Positions 22,125 to 29,843 of a stretch of DNA of 64,000 nucleotides are shown here, piece after piece. How positions within the stretch are numbered: position 1 is the first letter of the stretch; every line of letters starts with the position of its first letter. The stretch is taken from positions 30,958 through 94,957 of the forward strand of contig CAIWFH010000110.1 in assembly GCA_903911925.1 (NCBI GenBank). The letters are read 5' to 3'. The notes beneath the pieces were generated by a model. The model had not been told where the DNA came from. It was given only the letters and a program-made list of their open reading frames with translations, and ran no database searches. The position numbers were made by a program, and so were the translations under genes. The stretch is from an uncultured Acidobacteriaceae bacterium. GTDB lineage: Bacteria; Acidobacteriota; Terriglobia; Terriglobales; Acidobacteriaceae.

Positions 22125-22694
22125 ATGGCACACATCAATCTACCGGAGGGATTTCCGGGTATCAGCGGCGGGTTCGTGTTTCGCCCGGAGACGGCGAAAC
22201 CCATGCGCGAACTGGCGCACGTGCTGCTGCACCAGCCGAATTCGCTCACGAGCGGCGAACGTGAATTGATCGCAACGTATGTTTCTTCACGGAACGATTG
22301 CCACTTTTGCCAGTCGAGCCACGGGGCCGCGGCTGCATGCCACCTGGGCGATGCGACGGTTGTCGAGCAGGTGAAGACGGACTTTATGGCTGCGCCGGTG
22401 AGCGACAAGCTGAAGGCACTCCTCAAGATTGCAGGCAAAGTGCAGCAGGACGGAAAGCTGGTGACTGCGGGCGACGTGGATGCCGCGCGCAAGCTGGGTG
22501 CGACCGATATTGAAATTCACGATACGGTGCTGATTGCCGCGGCCTTCTGCATGTTTAACCGGTACGTGGACGGGTTGGGCACCTGGCAGCCGCGCGACCC
22601 GGCGATGTATGCGCAGATGGGGAAGCACCTTGCAGAGGAGGGTTACAAGGAGCCTTCGATTCGACAGCCGGTGGAAGCGGTTCATAGTTCTTAG
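22125..22694 (+). CDS. AhpD-like peroxidase-related protein, copy 2
   Basis: The 189-aa tandem paralogue of the preceding gene shows about half identity by eye. It has the intact family motif VSSRNDCHFCQSSHGAAA (Cys59, Cys62, His66), so it can in principle carry out AhpD-type thiol peroxidase or disulfide chemistry against peroxides. I chose the ATG at 22125 (MAHINLPEGFPG, matching MPHIPLSPDLPG of copy 1). GGAG, the last bases of a heptamer array, lies five bases upstream. The protein ends in the same AVHSS tail as copy 1 because its 3' end also runs into a heptamer array. It converges on yidC, and a strong terminator separates them. Confidence 0.82.
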   Translation: MAHINLPEGFPGISGGFVFRPETAKPMRELAHVLLHQPNSLTSGERELIATYVSSRNDCHFCQSSHGAAAACHLGDATVVEQVKTDFMAAPVSDKLKALLKIAGKVQQDGKLVTAGDVDAARKLGATDIEIHDTVLIAAAFCMFNRYVDGLGTWQPRDPAMYAQMGKHLAEEGYKEPSIRQPVEAVHSS

Positions 22695-22706
22695 TTCGCA
22701 GTTCAC
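22679..22706 (+). repeat. Heptamer array over the ahpD-like 2 stop codon
   Basis: GGTTCAT, AGTTCTT, AGTTCGC and AGTTCAC follow in order; the stop codon TAG lies within the second and third units. The first two units match the array at the end of copy 1, so the array was probably duplicated together with the gene. Confidence 0.75.
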
Positions 22707-22779
22707 AGTAAAGACCGCCGCTCGACTGCGCACAAAACACCACCGGTTGCGAACTGACAACTGCTCCGGCCGCTGAAAC

Positions 22780-22811
22780 AAAAGGGGACGGCCACAAGGC
22801 CGTCCCCTTTT
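22780..22811. terminator. Strong bidirectional terminator between ahpD-like 2 and yidC
   Basis: AAAAGGGGACGGCC (22780-22793) and GGCCGTCCCCTTTT (22798-22811) are perfect 14-bp arms around a 4-nt loop. A-runs and T-runs on both sides suit termination in either direction, fitting two convergent genes. Confidence 0.92.
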
Positions 22812-22814
22812 CTG

Positions 22815-22842
22815 CGAACTGTGAACTGCGAACTACGAACTG
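22815..22842. repeat. Heptamer array just beyond the yidC stop
   Basis: CGAACTG, TGAACTG, CGAACTA and CGAACTG, four 7-base units, begin five bases past the end of yidC. On the yidC strand they read as AGTTCNN units, the same orientation relative to the gene as at the ahpD-like genes. Confidence 0.75.
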
Positions 22843-22847
22843 CTTTT

Positions 22848-24734
22848 CTACCGTCGGCCTTGAATTGTCTTGGGGCCGGCGCCGGGCTTCTTGGCGGCGC
22901 GCTTGGCGGCAATCTCGTGCATCTCTCTTCCGATATGGGATTGATTGATGCCAACCTGAATGGCCAGGTTGATCAGGTTGCCGGTGCCCCAGTAGAGGGC
23001 CAGGCCTGAGGCGAAGTGCCACATGGAGAATCCGAAAATGACCGGCATCATGATGGCCATCATGCGGCGCTGGTTGGGGTCCATGCCCGGCGACGGGGTA
23101 ATGAACTGCACCAGGAACATGCTGGCGATGATGAGAATGGGCAGAATGTGCCACGGGTCGGGCGAAGAGAGATCGGTAAGCCAGAACCAGTGCGCCTGAC
23201 GCAACTCGACAGCATTTAGAAGTACTCGGTAATAGGCGAAGAACAAGGGCATCTGCAACAGCATGGGCAGGCAACTGCCATACATGTTCACGCCCTCGGT
23301 CTTGTAGAGGGCCATCATCTCGGTATTCATTTCGGCCCGCTTGGGATCGCTGACCTTGAGATGGGCGTATTTCTTTTTGAGCGCTTCTACCTTGGGCTGG
23401 ATGCGCATCATCTTCAGTGAAGACTTCATCATCATGAAGCGGGTAGGCAGCATGAGGAGGTTGAAGATGACGGTGACAATGATGATGGCCCAGCCCCAGT
23501 TGTAGGCGCCGTTGCCAAGGGTGACTTTGAGGAAGCGGAGGGAGAGGTAAAGCGGCTTGGCGATGATGGTGAGCCAGCCGAACTGGATGAGGGACTCAAG
23601 GCTTTCGCCATTGGGCTGGCCGTCGGCGCCGGTAGCGTGGATGGTCTTGAGCACATCCAATTGCTTTGGGCCGGCGTAGAGTCGGACGCGGGTGTAACCG
23701 CTCTGGTCGCCTACGGCAAGGCCAAGGACATGCGCCGGACGCTTCTGGCTGTTGGCGTCATTGGGGTCGCTGAGCAGGTCGATGGTGTTGTGCAGGGTGA
23801 CCACAGTGGTGCGGCCAGGCGTATCGGGCAGGAACGCAGCCGCAAAATAGAGATCGGTGACGGCCGCATACTCGTAAGGCATGTCGAGCGTCGCGTTTCC
23901 GCTTACCTTGGGGGCTGCCGTCGAGTCCTGCTTGCCCTCAATGGACCACGCAAACTGCGATGGAGTTGGAACGGGTGAGAGGCTGAGGCCGCGGGCAGAA
24001 GCCAGTTCTTCCATGTCGCCCAATCCGGCGGGCCAGGATATGAGGGCGCGAACCGGAGCGCCATTGCGGCGAACCTCGGACTCGATGGTGACCACATAGG
24101 TCGAGTCAAAGCGGATCGTCTTGACCACGTCGAGGCCGTTATCGGCGTAGTGGAAGGTGAGGGCGTTGGTTTCTGGGGCGTGAACAAAGCCGGTTGCGGA
24201 GGGCTGTGAGCCGGAAACCGTCACCTGATAAAGGGCGGCGTTCAATTGCGAGGTGAGCGCCGGCTCATAAGTGTAGAGCGAGAGCGGCTGCCCGAAGCGC
24301 GCCGCGGACTGCTCCTGGACGATATCCAGCGGCTTGCCGGCAGTGTTGAAGTAGCCCTTCAGAATCCACTGCTTAACCTGCGCGCCGCGATTGGTGAAGA
24401 CAATTTTGTAGCGGTCGTTCTCGACCGTGGTATTGGTCTCAAGCGCTGCTGTGATGGCGGGAACGGCAGAGGGAGCCTTGGCCTGGCCCGCCACCATCTG
24501 CGCTGGCCCTGCCGCAGCCAGCTGAGCGGATTGCGGCTGGATTTGGGCTTGGTTCTGAGCTTGATTCGGCTCTGGGGCTTGCGCCGGCTTGCTGGGCTTG
24601 AAGTACTGCACTCCCAGCAGGACGGCAAGCGCCAAGAAAGTGAGAACCAGCATGGAGCGCATATCGCCGCCGCCCCCGCCGCTGCCGCCGCCGGGACCCT
24701 GCGACTGAAGATTAGGATTACTTATTTCTGCCAT
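22848..24734 (-). CDS. yidC: Membrane protein insertase YidC
   Basis: YidC inserts and folds inner-membrane proteins alone or with SecYEG. This is the long diderm form (628 aa). After a glycine-rich start, the first membrane helix is at about 25-45 (MLVLTFLALAVLLGVQYFK). A Pro/Ala/Gln linker and the large periplasmic domain follow (about 80-370, from NTTVENDRYKIVFTNRGAQVKQWILKGY). The conserved five-helix core then begins (WGWAIIIVTVIFNLLMLPTRFMMMKSSLKMMRIQPKVEALKKKY). Other core motifs are MALYKTEGVNMYGSCLPMLLQMPLFFAYYRVL and WHFASGLALYWGTGNLINLAIQ. It belongs to the rpmH-rnpA-yidD-yidC cluster. The start is the ATG at 24734. Confidence 0.96.
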   Translation of the reverse strand: MAEISNPNLQSQGPGGGSGGGGGDMRSMLVLTFLALAVLLGVQYFKPSKPAQAPEPNQAQNQAQIQPQSAQLAAAGPAQMVAGQAKAPSAVPAITAALETNTTVENDRYKIVFTNRGAQVKQWILKGYFNTAGKPLDIVQEQSAARFGQPLSLYTYEPALTSQLNAALYQVTVSGSQPSATGFVHAPETNALTFHYADNGLDVVKTIRFDSTYVVTIESEVRRNGAPVRALISWPAGLGDMEELASARGLSLSPVPTPSQFAWSIEGKQDSTAAPKVSGNATLDMPYEYAAVTDLYFAAAFLPDTPGRTTVVTLHNTIDLLSDPNDANSQKRPAHVLGLAVGDQSGYTRVRLYAGPKQLDVLKTIHATGADGQPNGESLESLIQFGWLTIIAKPLYLSLRFLKVTLGNGAYNWGWAIIIVTVIFNLLMLPTRFMMMKSSLKMMRIQPKVEALKKKYAHLKVSDPKRAEMNTEMMALYKTEGVNMYGSCLPMLLQMPLFFAYYRVLLNAVELRQAHWFWLTDLSSPDPWHILPILIIASMFLVQFITPSPGMDPNQRRMMAIMMPVIFGFSMWHFASGLALYWGTGNLINLAIQVGINQSHIGREMHEIAAKRAAKKPGAGPKTIQGRR

Positions 24735-24921
24735 AAAGACACGTCCTATCGTTTAGAGCACTTTCGGAAATACTGCGGTCTTTGTTTCTTGTTTGCTAGG
24801 CCGCCGCTCCTTGGGGGTCGCGACGGCTTGAGGTTTTTGGTTTCGGTCCACAGAGTTTCCGAAACTGCTGTCGGCCTGATCACAGGCGCTTCAAGCGGCT
24901 CATGGTAAGTTGCCGCACTTC

Positions 24922-25185
24922 CTATGGTAACGGTTCGTGGGGAAGATGGATTGTTGCGTGAGCCGGGGGAACCAGGTCGAGGCCTCCGCGGGCGAAGGGG
25001 TTGCAGCGAAGCAGCCTCCAGAGCGCAAGCGCGGAACCTTTCAGTGGTCCATGTACGGCAATGGCCTGGGAAGCGTACTCAGAGCAGGTGGGCAGGTATT
25101 TGCAGCCGCCGGGATTCAGTGAGTGCAGCGCCGGCGAAAGCCAGCGGCGGTAGAAGGCGAGTGTGGCTAGCAGGATGCGGGTCAT
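24922..25185 (-). CDS. yidD: Membrane protein insertion efficiency factor YidD
   Basis: YidD is a small amphipathic protein at the inner membrane that helps YidC-dependent insertion. The 87-aa sequence has the family core RRWLSPALHSLNPGGCKYLPTCSEYASQAI and the later ALWRLLRCNPFARGGLDLVP; the cysteines in GCKYLPTCSEY and RLLRCNP are the conserved ones. It overlaps the end of rnpA by four bases (ATGA), so translation is coupled. A 187-base gap with no gene separates it from yidC downstream. Confidence 0.95.
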   Translation of the reverse strand: MTRILLATLAFYRRWLSPALHSLNPGGCKYLPTCSEYASQAIAVHGPLKGSALALWRLLRCNPFARGGLDLVPPAHATIHLPHEPLP

Positions 25186-25622
25186 AAGGAGGCCGCCGAC
25201 TGAACAGGCACGGGTGTAACAGGTTTCCGCGCCGCTTCAGTCTTGGCCTGTTGAAGAATACGCACAACCTCGGCTTCAAGTTTCTTGAAATCGATGGCCA
25301 GCACGGCGCGGCGGGGATGCAGGATCAGGTCGCAGCCTAGGGGCAAGAGATCAACGTGGCGGCGGAGCGCCTCGCGCATGCGGCGCTTGATGCGGTTGCG
25401 CTCGTGGGCTTTGCCCACGACTTTGCCGGCGGTGAGACCGACTCGAGGCCCGGAAGGCAGTGCGGCACCTTCGTATGCGGGAGTTTGCGGAGCCAGAAAC
25501 CAGCTCATGGACGCGGATTGGCGCTTGCGGCCGGCTTTATAAGCGCGCTGATAATCGGCGTGCTTGCGCAGGCGCGCATCTGCCATTGACTGGCGCTGGG
25601 CTGTCTTGGGAGGGGTGTTCAT
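25182..25622 (-). CDS. rnpA: Ribonuclease P protein component
   Basis: RnpA is the basic protein subunit that helps RNase P RNA mature tRNA 5' ends. The key RNR motif region reads GLTAGKVVGKAHERNRIKRRMREALRR, and the N-terminal part has DARLRKHADYQRAYKAGRKRQSASMSWF. I chose the ATG at 25622 (MNTPPKTAQR, 146 aa); an ATG at 25586 is also possible, and the frame upstream overlaps rpmH. The C-terminus has a short extra tail rich in Ala, Pro and Val. The gene lies between rpmH and yidD, the usual order. Confidence 0.93.
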   Translation of the reverse strand: MNTPPKTAQRQSMADARLRKHADYQRAYKAGRKRQSASMSWFLAPQTPAYEGAALPSGPRVGLTAGKVVGKAHERNRIKRRMREALRRHVDLLPLGCDLILHPRRAVLAIDFKKLEAEVVRILQQAKTEAARKPVTPVPVQSAASL

Positions 25623-25698
25623 GGTGATGCCGGAAGGTGTCTCAGCCGGAAGGCAATGGCGGGCATCGCTATCCGGCTCAAACTGAACGGCAGGGAGG

Positions 25699-25854
25699 TT
25701 AGTCGCGGAAGCCAGCGCTGACAGCCACGCGCTTGCGGCCGATGGCACGGCGGCGGCTCAACACGGCAGCGCCGCTTTTGGTCTTCATCCGCGCGCGAAA
25801 ACCGTGGGTCTTCACGCGTTTGCGGCGATTGGGTTGAAATGTGCGCTTGGGCAT
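25699..25854 (-). CDS. rpmH: 50S ribosomal protein L34
   Basis: This 51-aa ribosomal protein begins [20 protein letters not shown] and continues [22 protein letters not shown]. That is the L34 signature ([18 protein letters not shown]). It is slightly longer than the usual 44-46 because of the tail VAVSAGFRD. It is the first gene of the rpmH-rnpA-yidD-yidC cluster and diverges from dnaA, marking the classical replication-origin neighbourhood. Confidence 0.97.
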   Translation of the reverse strand: MPKRTFQPNRRKRVKTHGFRARMKTKSGAAVLSRRRAIGRKRVAVSAGFRD

Positions 25855-26429
25855 GAAAATGCGCTCCTGTTTCCTTGTTAAAATCTGTGCCTTAACGGCA
25901 AGTTTTAAGTGTATCGCATGTTGGGCCAGGAATCCAGTCGGGGAGCGTTTTGGAGTTTCGCTGGAAGTAGATTGAACCTGTCCAGTTTGTCATGCCACAA
26001 TTGTTTGACTGCGACAAAATCACGTTGCCTTGCAGCAAACTGCGATCTTTTTCGAGCGCACAAAAGGTCAGATTTTTATTAAAAAGCATGTCCTCTTGGG
26101 GTAACCCTGGTAACTTTGGCGGCGAGTTTCACCACCATTGGTGCAACTGACGAAGAGAGTGGGAAAGTTATGTGAAAGAGGCATTGCAAGGATGCCTAAA
26201 TGTGCTACTATCGGACCCGTTCAGAAACATTTTTCAGCGTCCCACGGAACCAGTTTTCATCCCGGGCCCCGAGGTCGAGTCAGGGCCAGACCAGCGGCAA
26301 TCATGTAGTCGGCAAAACGGCAAACTGACGCAGAGGCCAACGCTCTGCGCCCCGAGAGAGCCGTTTTTCAAAAGCTCGGGAATGAACCAGGCCTCAAAGT
26401 ACCCGGCGGCGCGGGCAAGGACAAGTTCG
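25855..26429. other. 575-base rpmH-dnaA spacer, candidate origin region
   Basis: This spacer is richer in A and T than its surroundings, with runs such as GATTTTTATTAAAAAGC near 26071-26087. In most bacteria the replication origin lies beside dnaA. By eye, however, I find no clear DnaA box (TTATCCACA or a one-base variant) here. It does hold promoters for rpmH and dnaA. Origin function is therefore only suggested by gene order. Confidence 0.4.
26184..26211 (+). promoter_or_regulatory. Probable dnaA promoter
   Basis: TTGCAA (26184-26189), a 16-bp spacer, and TACTAT (26206-26211) make a reasonable sigma-70 promoter upstream of dnaA. It would give a leader of about 210 bases and argues that translation starts downstream of 26218, not at the first ATG of the open frame (26172). 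Confidence 0.5.
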
Positions 26430-27830
26430 ATGGCATTCGCAGTTTCACCGGCAACGATGCTCAATCCATGGCTTCAAATATTAGCGGCCCTTGAAAAGAA
26501 GGTCATTCGCCAGTCGTTTGAGACCTGGTTGAAACCTACGCGCTATAGCCATGCAGCCGGCCGCACGCTGTATGTGCGCGTGCCCTCGCCGGAGTTTCAG
26601 CATATCGGCGACAAGTACGGCGACCTGATCCAGGAGGCCATCGACCTGCAGTCGCTGGAATTCGACGACGTGAGTTTCGTCACCGCCGAAGAAGACCCCT
26701 CGATTCCGCCGCGGCGCCCGGATGGGGGAGTTGGCCCGCTTTCATCGCACGCGCCCTCCGCGCCTGCACCGTCGCGCGCGCCGGTTCAAACGACCATTGA
26801 CTGGTGGAGTGCGGCGCAGCTGAACCCGCGCTATACCTTCGACGCTTTCGTCATCGGCAACGGCAACCAGTTTGCCCGGGCCGCGGCCCTGGCCGTGGCT
26901 GAGCGGCCTTCGCGGGCCTACAATCCGCTCTTTCTCTATGGCGGCGTGGGCATGGGCAAGACGCATCTTATGCAGGCCATCGGGCATGAGGTGAAACGCC
27001 GCCAGCCGGTGGCCAGCATCTGCTACACCACCGCGGAAAAATTTACCAACGAACTGATCACATCTATCCGCACCGACCGGATGACCAGCTTCCGCGATCG
27101 CTTCCGGTCAGTGGATGTGCTGCTGATCGACGATATCCAGTTCATCTCGCAAAAAGAACGCACCCAGGAAGAGTTCTTCCACACATTCAACGCGCTGCAC
27201 GAGAGCATGAAGCAGATCGTGATCGCGTCCGATCGTCCGCCCAAAGAATTGGCAGAGATTGAAGACCGGCTGCGTTCGCGTTTTGAGTGGGGCCTGATTG
27301 CCGACATTCAGCCGCCGGATCTGGAAACCAAGGTTGCCATTCTGCAGAAAAAGGCCGAGAGCGAGCAGGTGACGCTACCCACGGATGTGGCGCTCTTTAT
27401 CGCCTCAAACGTGCGCACCAACGTGCGCGAACTTGAAGGCGCCATGACCCGGCTGGTTGCCTGGTGCAACCTCAACAAGATGGAAATCACGCTGTCCTCA
27501 ACCCAGCAGTGCCTCAAGCAGTTTATTGACATGCAGGTGCGGAAAATCACCATCGAAGCCATTCAGCGCGCCGTGGCCGAAAGCTTTGGCATGCGGGTGA
27601 GCGACCTGAAGCAGAAAAACAACTCGCGCAACGTGGTGGTGCCGCGGCAGATCGCCATGTACCTGGCCAAGCAGATGACAGAAGCGAGCCTGCCTGAGAT
27701 CGGTCGCCAGTTCGGCAACAAGCATCACACTACGGTGATGCACTCGATCGGCAAAATCGACGAATTGCGCCGCACCGACAAGGACCTGCACCGCACGCTC
27801 AACAAGCTGCAAGAGCAGTTGAACGGGTAG
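26430..27830 (+). CDS. dnaA: Chromosomal replication initiator DnaA
   Basis: DnaA-ATP binds origin boxes and melts DNA to start replication. All four domains are visible. Domain I is helical (NPWLQILAALEKKVIRQSFETWLKP), followed by a proline-rich linker. The AAA+ domain has Walker A GGVGMGKTHL, Walker B DVLLIDDIQF and the sensor/box regions (RLRSRFEWGLIADIQPPD). The DNA-binding domain IV carries the signature ISLPEIGRQFGNKHHTTVMHSI-like sequence. I chose the ATG at 26430 (MAFAVSPATM, 466 aa) with AAGGAC upstream. In-frame ATGs at 26172 and 26382 would add implausible sequence. dnaN does not follow, which is unusual. A terminator stands after the gene. Confidence 0.96.
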   Translation: MAFAVSPATMLNPWLQILAALEKKVIRQSFETWLKPTRYSHAAGRTLYVRVPSPEFQHIGDKYGDLIQEAIDLQSLEFDDVSFVTAEEDPSIPPRRPDGGVGPLSSHAPSAPAPSRAPVQTTIDWWSAAQLNPRYTFDAFVIGNGNQFARAAALAVAERPSRAYNPLFLYGGVGMGKTHLMQAIGHEVKRRQPVASICYTTAEKFTNELITSIRTDRMTSFRDRFRSVDVLLIDDIQFISQKERTQEEFFHTFNALHESMKQIVIASDRPPKELAEIEDRLRSRFEWGLIADIQPPDLETKVAILQKKAESEQVTLPTDVALFIASNVRTNVRELEGAMTRLVAWCNLNKMEITLSSTQQCLKQFIDMQVRKITIEAIQRAVAESFGMRVSDLKQKNNSRNVVVPRQIAMYLAKQMTEASLPEIGRQFGNKHHTTVMHSIGKIDELRRTDKDLHRTLNKLQEQLNG

Positions 27831-27870
27831 CGGACGAGCAAGTCGGCAAGACAGCGAGTCAGCAAGTCAC
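27831..27870 (+). repeat. Octamer array after the dnaA stop codon
   Basis: Five 8-base units of the type GCAAGTCA (GCGGACGA, GCAAGTCG, GCAAGACA, GCGAGTCA, GCAAGTCA) begin immediately after the dnaA stop codon. The placement is like that of the heptamer arrays elsewhere, but period and sequence differ. Confidence 0.6.
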
Positions 27871-27882
27871 CGAAAAAACAAG

Positions 27883-27916
27883 AAGCCCACTTCGTCTGTT
27901 GCGGAGTGGGCTTTTT
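27883..27916. terminator. Terminator between dnaA and the VOC gene
   Basis: AAGCCCACTTCG (27883-27894) pairs with CGGAGTGGGCTT (27902-27913), one mismatch, with T-run to 27916. It lies between convergent genes and probably serves dnaA; it may work in both directions. Confidence 0.85.
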
Positions 27917-27925
27917 GATGCTTGT

Positions 27926-28318
27926 TTAGAACTGGGTGAGGCTCAGCACGTTCTTGTCGGGGTCGTGGAACCAGGCGATGCGGGCGCCGCCGGGCGCGGT
28001 CCAGATGGGAAGCGGGGTGCTGTCGTTGAGACCGGGGAAGCGCAGGAATTCAACGCCGGCTGCTGTGAGCTGCTCGACGGTGCTCTCGATGGAAGCCACT
28101 TCCCAGCCCAGCACAGTGAAGGGCGCGGCAGTGTGCTCACGGACCGTGGTTACACGCAGCATGGTTCCGTTGGCGTCGAAGACCAGTGCGAACGGAGGCT
28201 CGTCTGAAACGAGCCGCAGGCCCAGCACCGACTCGTAGAAGGCGCGGGCTTTGGCCGGATCGGTTGTGGGGGCAAAGGCGACAAGCTTGCTGCCGCCGAG
28301 AATCGCGACATTCTTCAT
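27926..28318 (-). CDS. VOC-family (glyoxalase/bleomycin-resistance fold) protein
   Basis: This single 130-aa module of the vicinal oxygen chelate fold has the features FAPTTDPAKARAFYESVLGLRLVSDE (first beta-alpha unit), FTVLGWEVASIESTVEQLTAAGVEF and the C-terminal GARIAWFHDPDKNVLSLTQF. The typical C-terminal metal-ligand region (FHDPDGN) reads FHDPDKN. Family members are dioxygenases, isomerases or resistance proteins; the reaction here cannot be assigned. GAGGGAAC lies before the ATG at 28318. It converges on dnaA and lies just downstream of the Jag gene on the same strand. Confidence 0.85.
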   Translation of the reverse strand: MKNVAILGGSKLVAFAPTTDPAKARAFYESVLGLRLVSDEPPFALVFDANGTMLRVTTVREHTAAPFTVLGWEVASIESTVEQLTAAGVEFLRFPGLNDSTPLPIWTAPGGARIAWFHDPDKNVLSLTQF

Positions 28319-28349
28319 GACGTTCCCTCGCAGCGGGCCCGGATTCTGC

Positions 28350-28949
28350 CTAACGGCGGGAGTGACCCCGGTCCCGGTCGCGCCCTCTGTCGCGGTCGCC
28401 GCGATCGCCGAAGCTGCGAGGTTTCACGGGCGGCGTCACGGGCAGGTTGGTTTTGCCCGCCGGATAGACGGCCAGAAAGCGGTCGGGGCCTTCGCCATTG
28501 CTGGCGGTTTCAACGCCCTCGATGTCGCGGAAGGCCATGTGCATCAGGCGGCGCTCGCGGCTGTTCATGGGCGGGAAAGCATAAGGGATGCCGGAGCGGA
28601 TGACCTTATCCGCGGCGATTTCGGCCTGCATGTGCAGTTCCTGGGCGCGCAGGGCCTTGAAGTTGGCAGCGTCGAAGCTCACCAGGTCGCCCTCACGCTG
28701 ATCGAGGCGCAGCATCTGGGCGGCAATCGTCTCCAGGGCCAACAGCAGCTCGCCGTTGTGCTGGGTGACCATCGGCACGTCGGGTCCGCCCAGTTCGACG
28801 TAGATGACGCGGCCCTCGATACCCTGCGGGTCGCGCGCGCCGTCGCCGGCGGTGATGCGGTATTTGAGGCGCAAACCACCCAGTTTGTTGAGGGTGGCGA
28901 GGAATCCGGCAATCTTTTGAGCAGCCTGCTGCAGGTCGGCGATTGGCAT
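28350..28949 (-). CDS. jag: R3H/KH RNA-binding protein Jag (KhpB)
   Basis: This cytoplasmic RNA-binding protein of 199 aa is linked in other bacteria to cell division and envelope growth. The R3H domain is clear: FPPMNSRERRLMHMAFRDIEGVETASNGEGPDRFLAVYP, with the Arg and His of the motif spaced as expected. The N-terminal part (residues 1-110) fits a KH-like fold (GIEGRVIYVELGGPDVPMVTQHNGELLLALETIAAQML). The C-terminal tail is RGDRDRGRDRDRG-like and may bind RNA. The gene usually follows yidC in the origin cluster; here it stands on the far side of dnaA, separated by the VOC gene. Confidence 0.88.
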   Translation of the reverse strand: MPIADLQQAAQKIAGFLATLNKLGGLRLKYRITAGDGARDPQGIEGRVIYVELGGPDVPMVTQHNGELLLALETIAAQMLRLDQREGDLVSFDAANFKALRAQELHMQAEIAADKVIRSGIPYAFPPMNSRERRLMHMAFRDIEGVETASNGEGPDRFLAVYPAGKTNLPVTPPVKPRSFGDRGDRDRGRDRDRGHSRR

Positions 28950-29063
28950 AACTCAGTAGTATCGCAGAGCGGGGGCGCGGATGGGCGGGGAAAACGCGGA
29001 GAGGGTGAGCGTTTCAGGGGGATTCGGCTGGCGGGGCTGCCGGTTTGGCGCGATAATAACCGC

Positions 29064-29611
29064 ATGGCGACTTTGCCCGTTTACGACGACGACCGGCCGG
29101 ACCTTGTTTCGGTGCGGGAATACCTCGCCACGAGCTACCGCCCTGACCGCGACTACGTGGATGGACGGATCGAGGAGCGGAACGTGGGTGAGTACGAGCA
29201 CGGCTACCTGCAAACGCTGCTGGCGCATCTGTTCATGAACCATCGGGAGGATTGGAGAGTGCGTCCGCTGAAAGAGACGTGCGCATGCAGGCGAGCAGCA
29301 CTCATTTCCGCGTACCCGATCTCATGGTCCTTGGCCAGGGCGTGGCGAAAGAGCGGATCGTCACCCGTCCTTCCCTGCTGGTGATCGAGATTCTCTCTCC
29401 GGAGGATCGACTGGGCCGCTTCCAGGACCGGATCGACGACTACCTTGGATTCGGAATCGAGAATATCTGGATCATCTCCCCCGAGCGCCGGACAGCCCAC
29501 CGCGCCACCCGTACTGGCATCCACGTGGTTGAGAACTGTGAACTGTCCGTGCCAGATACGCCCATCAAGGTGAACTTGAGCGAGCTGTTCGCGGAGTTGG
29601 ACAGGGCGTAG
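29064..29611 (+). pseudogene. Uma2-family endonuclease-like gene (DUF820), frameshifted
   Basis: The first part, MATLPVYDDDRPDLVSVREYLATSYRPDRDYVDGRIEERNVGEYEHGYLQTLLAHLFMNH, is a typical Uma2 N-terminus. The second part, RMQASSTHFRVPDLMVLGQG...RPSLLVIEILSPEDRLGRFQDRIDDYLGFGIENIWIISP, is its C-terminal half with the PD-(D/E)XK core (PDLMV, then VIEILSP and the later D and Y residues). The halves are in different frames; the shift lies near 29260-29285, where one base appears to be missing. It could be a decayed gene or a sequencing error. Uma2 proteins are common multi-copy genes of unclear function. Confidence 0.75.
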
Positions 29612-29843
29612 CCGATCAGGGCTGATGCGAGCTGACAGTTCAATCTCTGTTCCCTCCAGAAGCCAGGTATTCCGGTGCAGCGAGATTGTTAAACCGTTAC
29701 TCGACGGGGCCGTCGATCTTGCCCGGAACGCTCGAATCCGGATTCCTATTTTTTCTTCCTTGCTTGCGCCCAGCCTCAATCGACATCTTTCTTTAACTCT
29801 CATGTGAACTTAAGGTTTGCATCGTATTCTCCAAGGTGTGACT

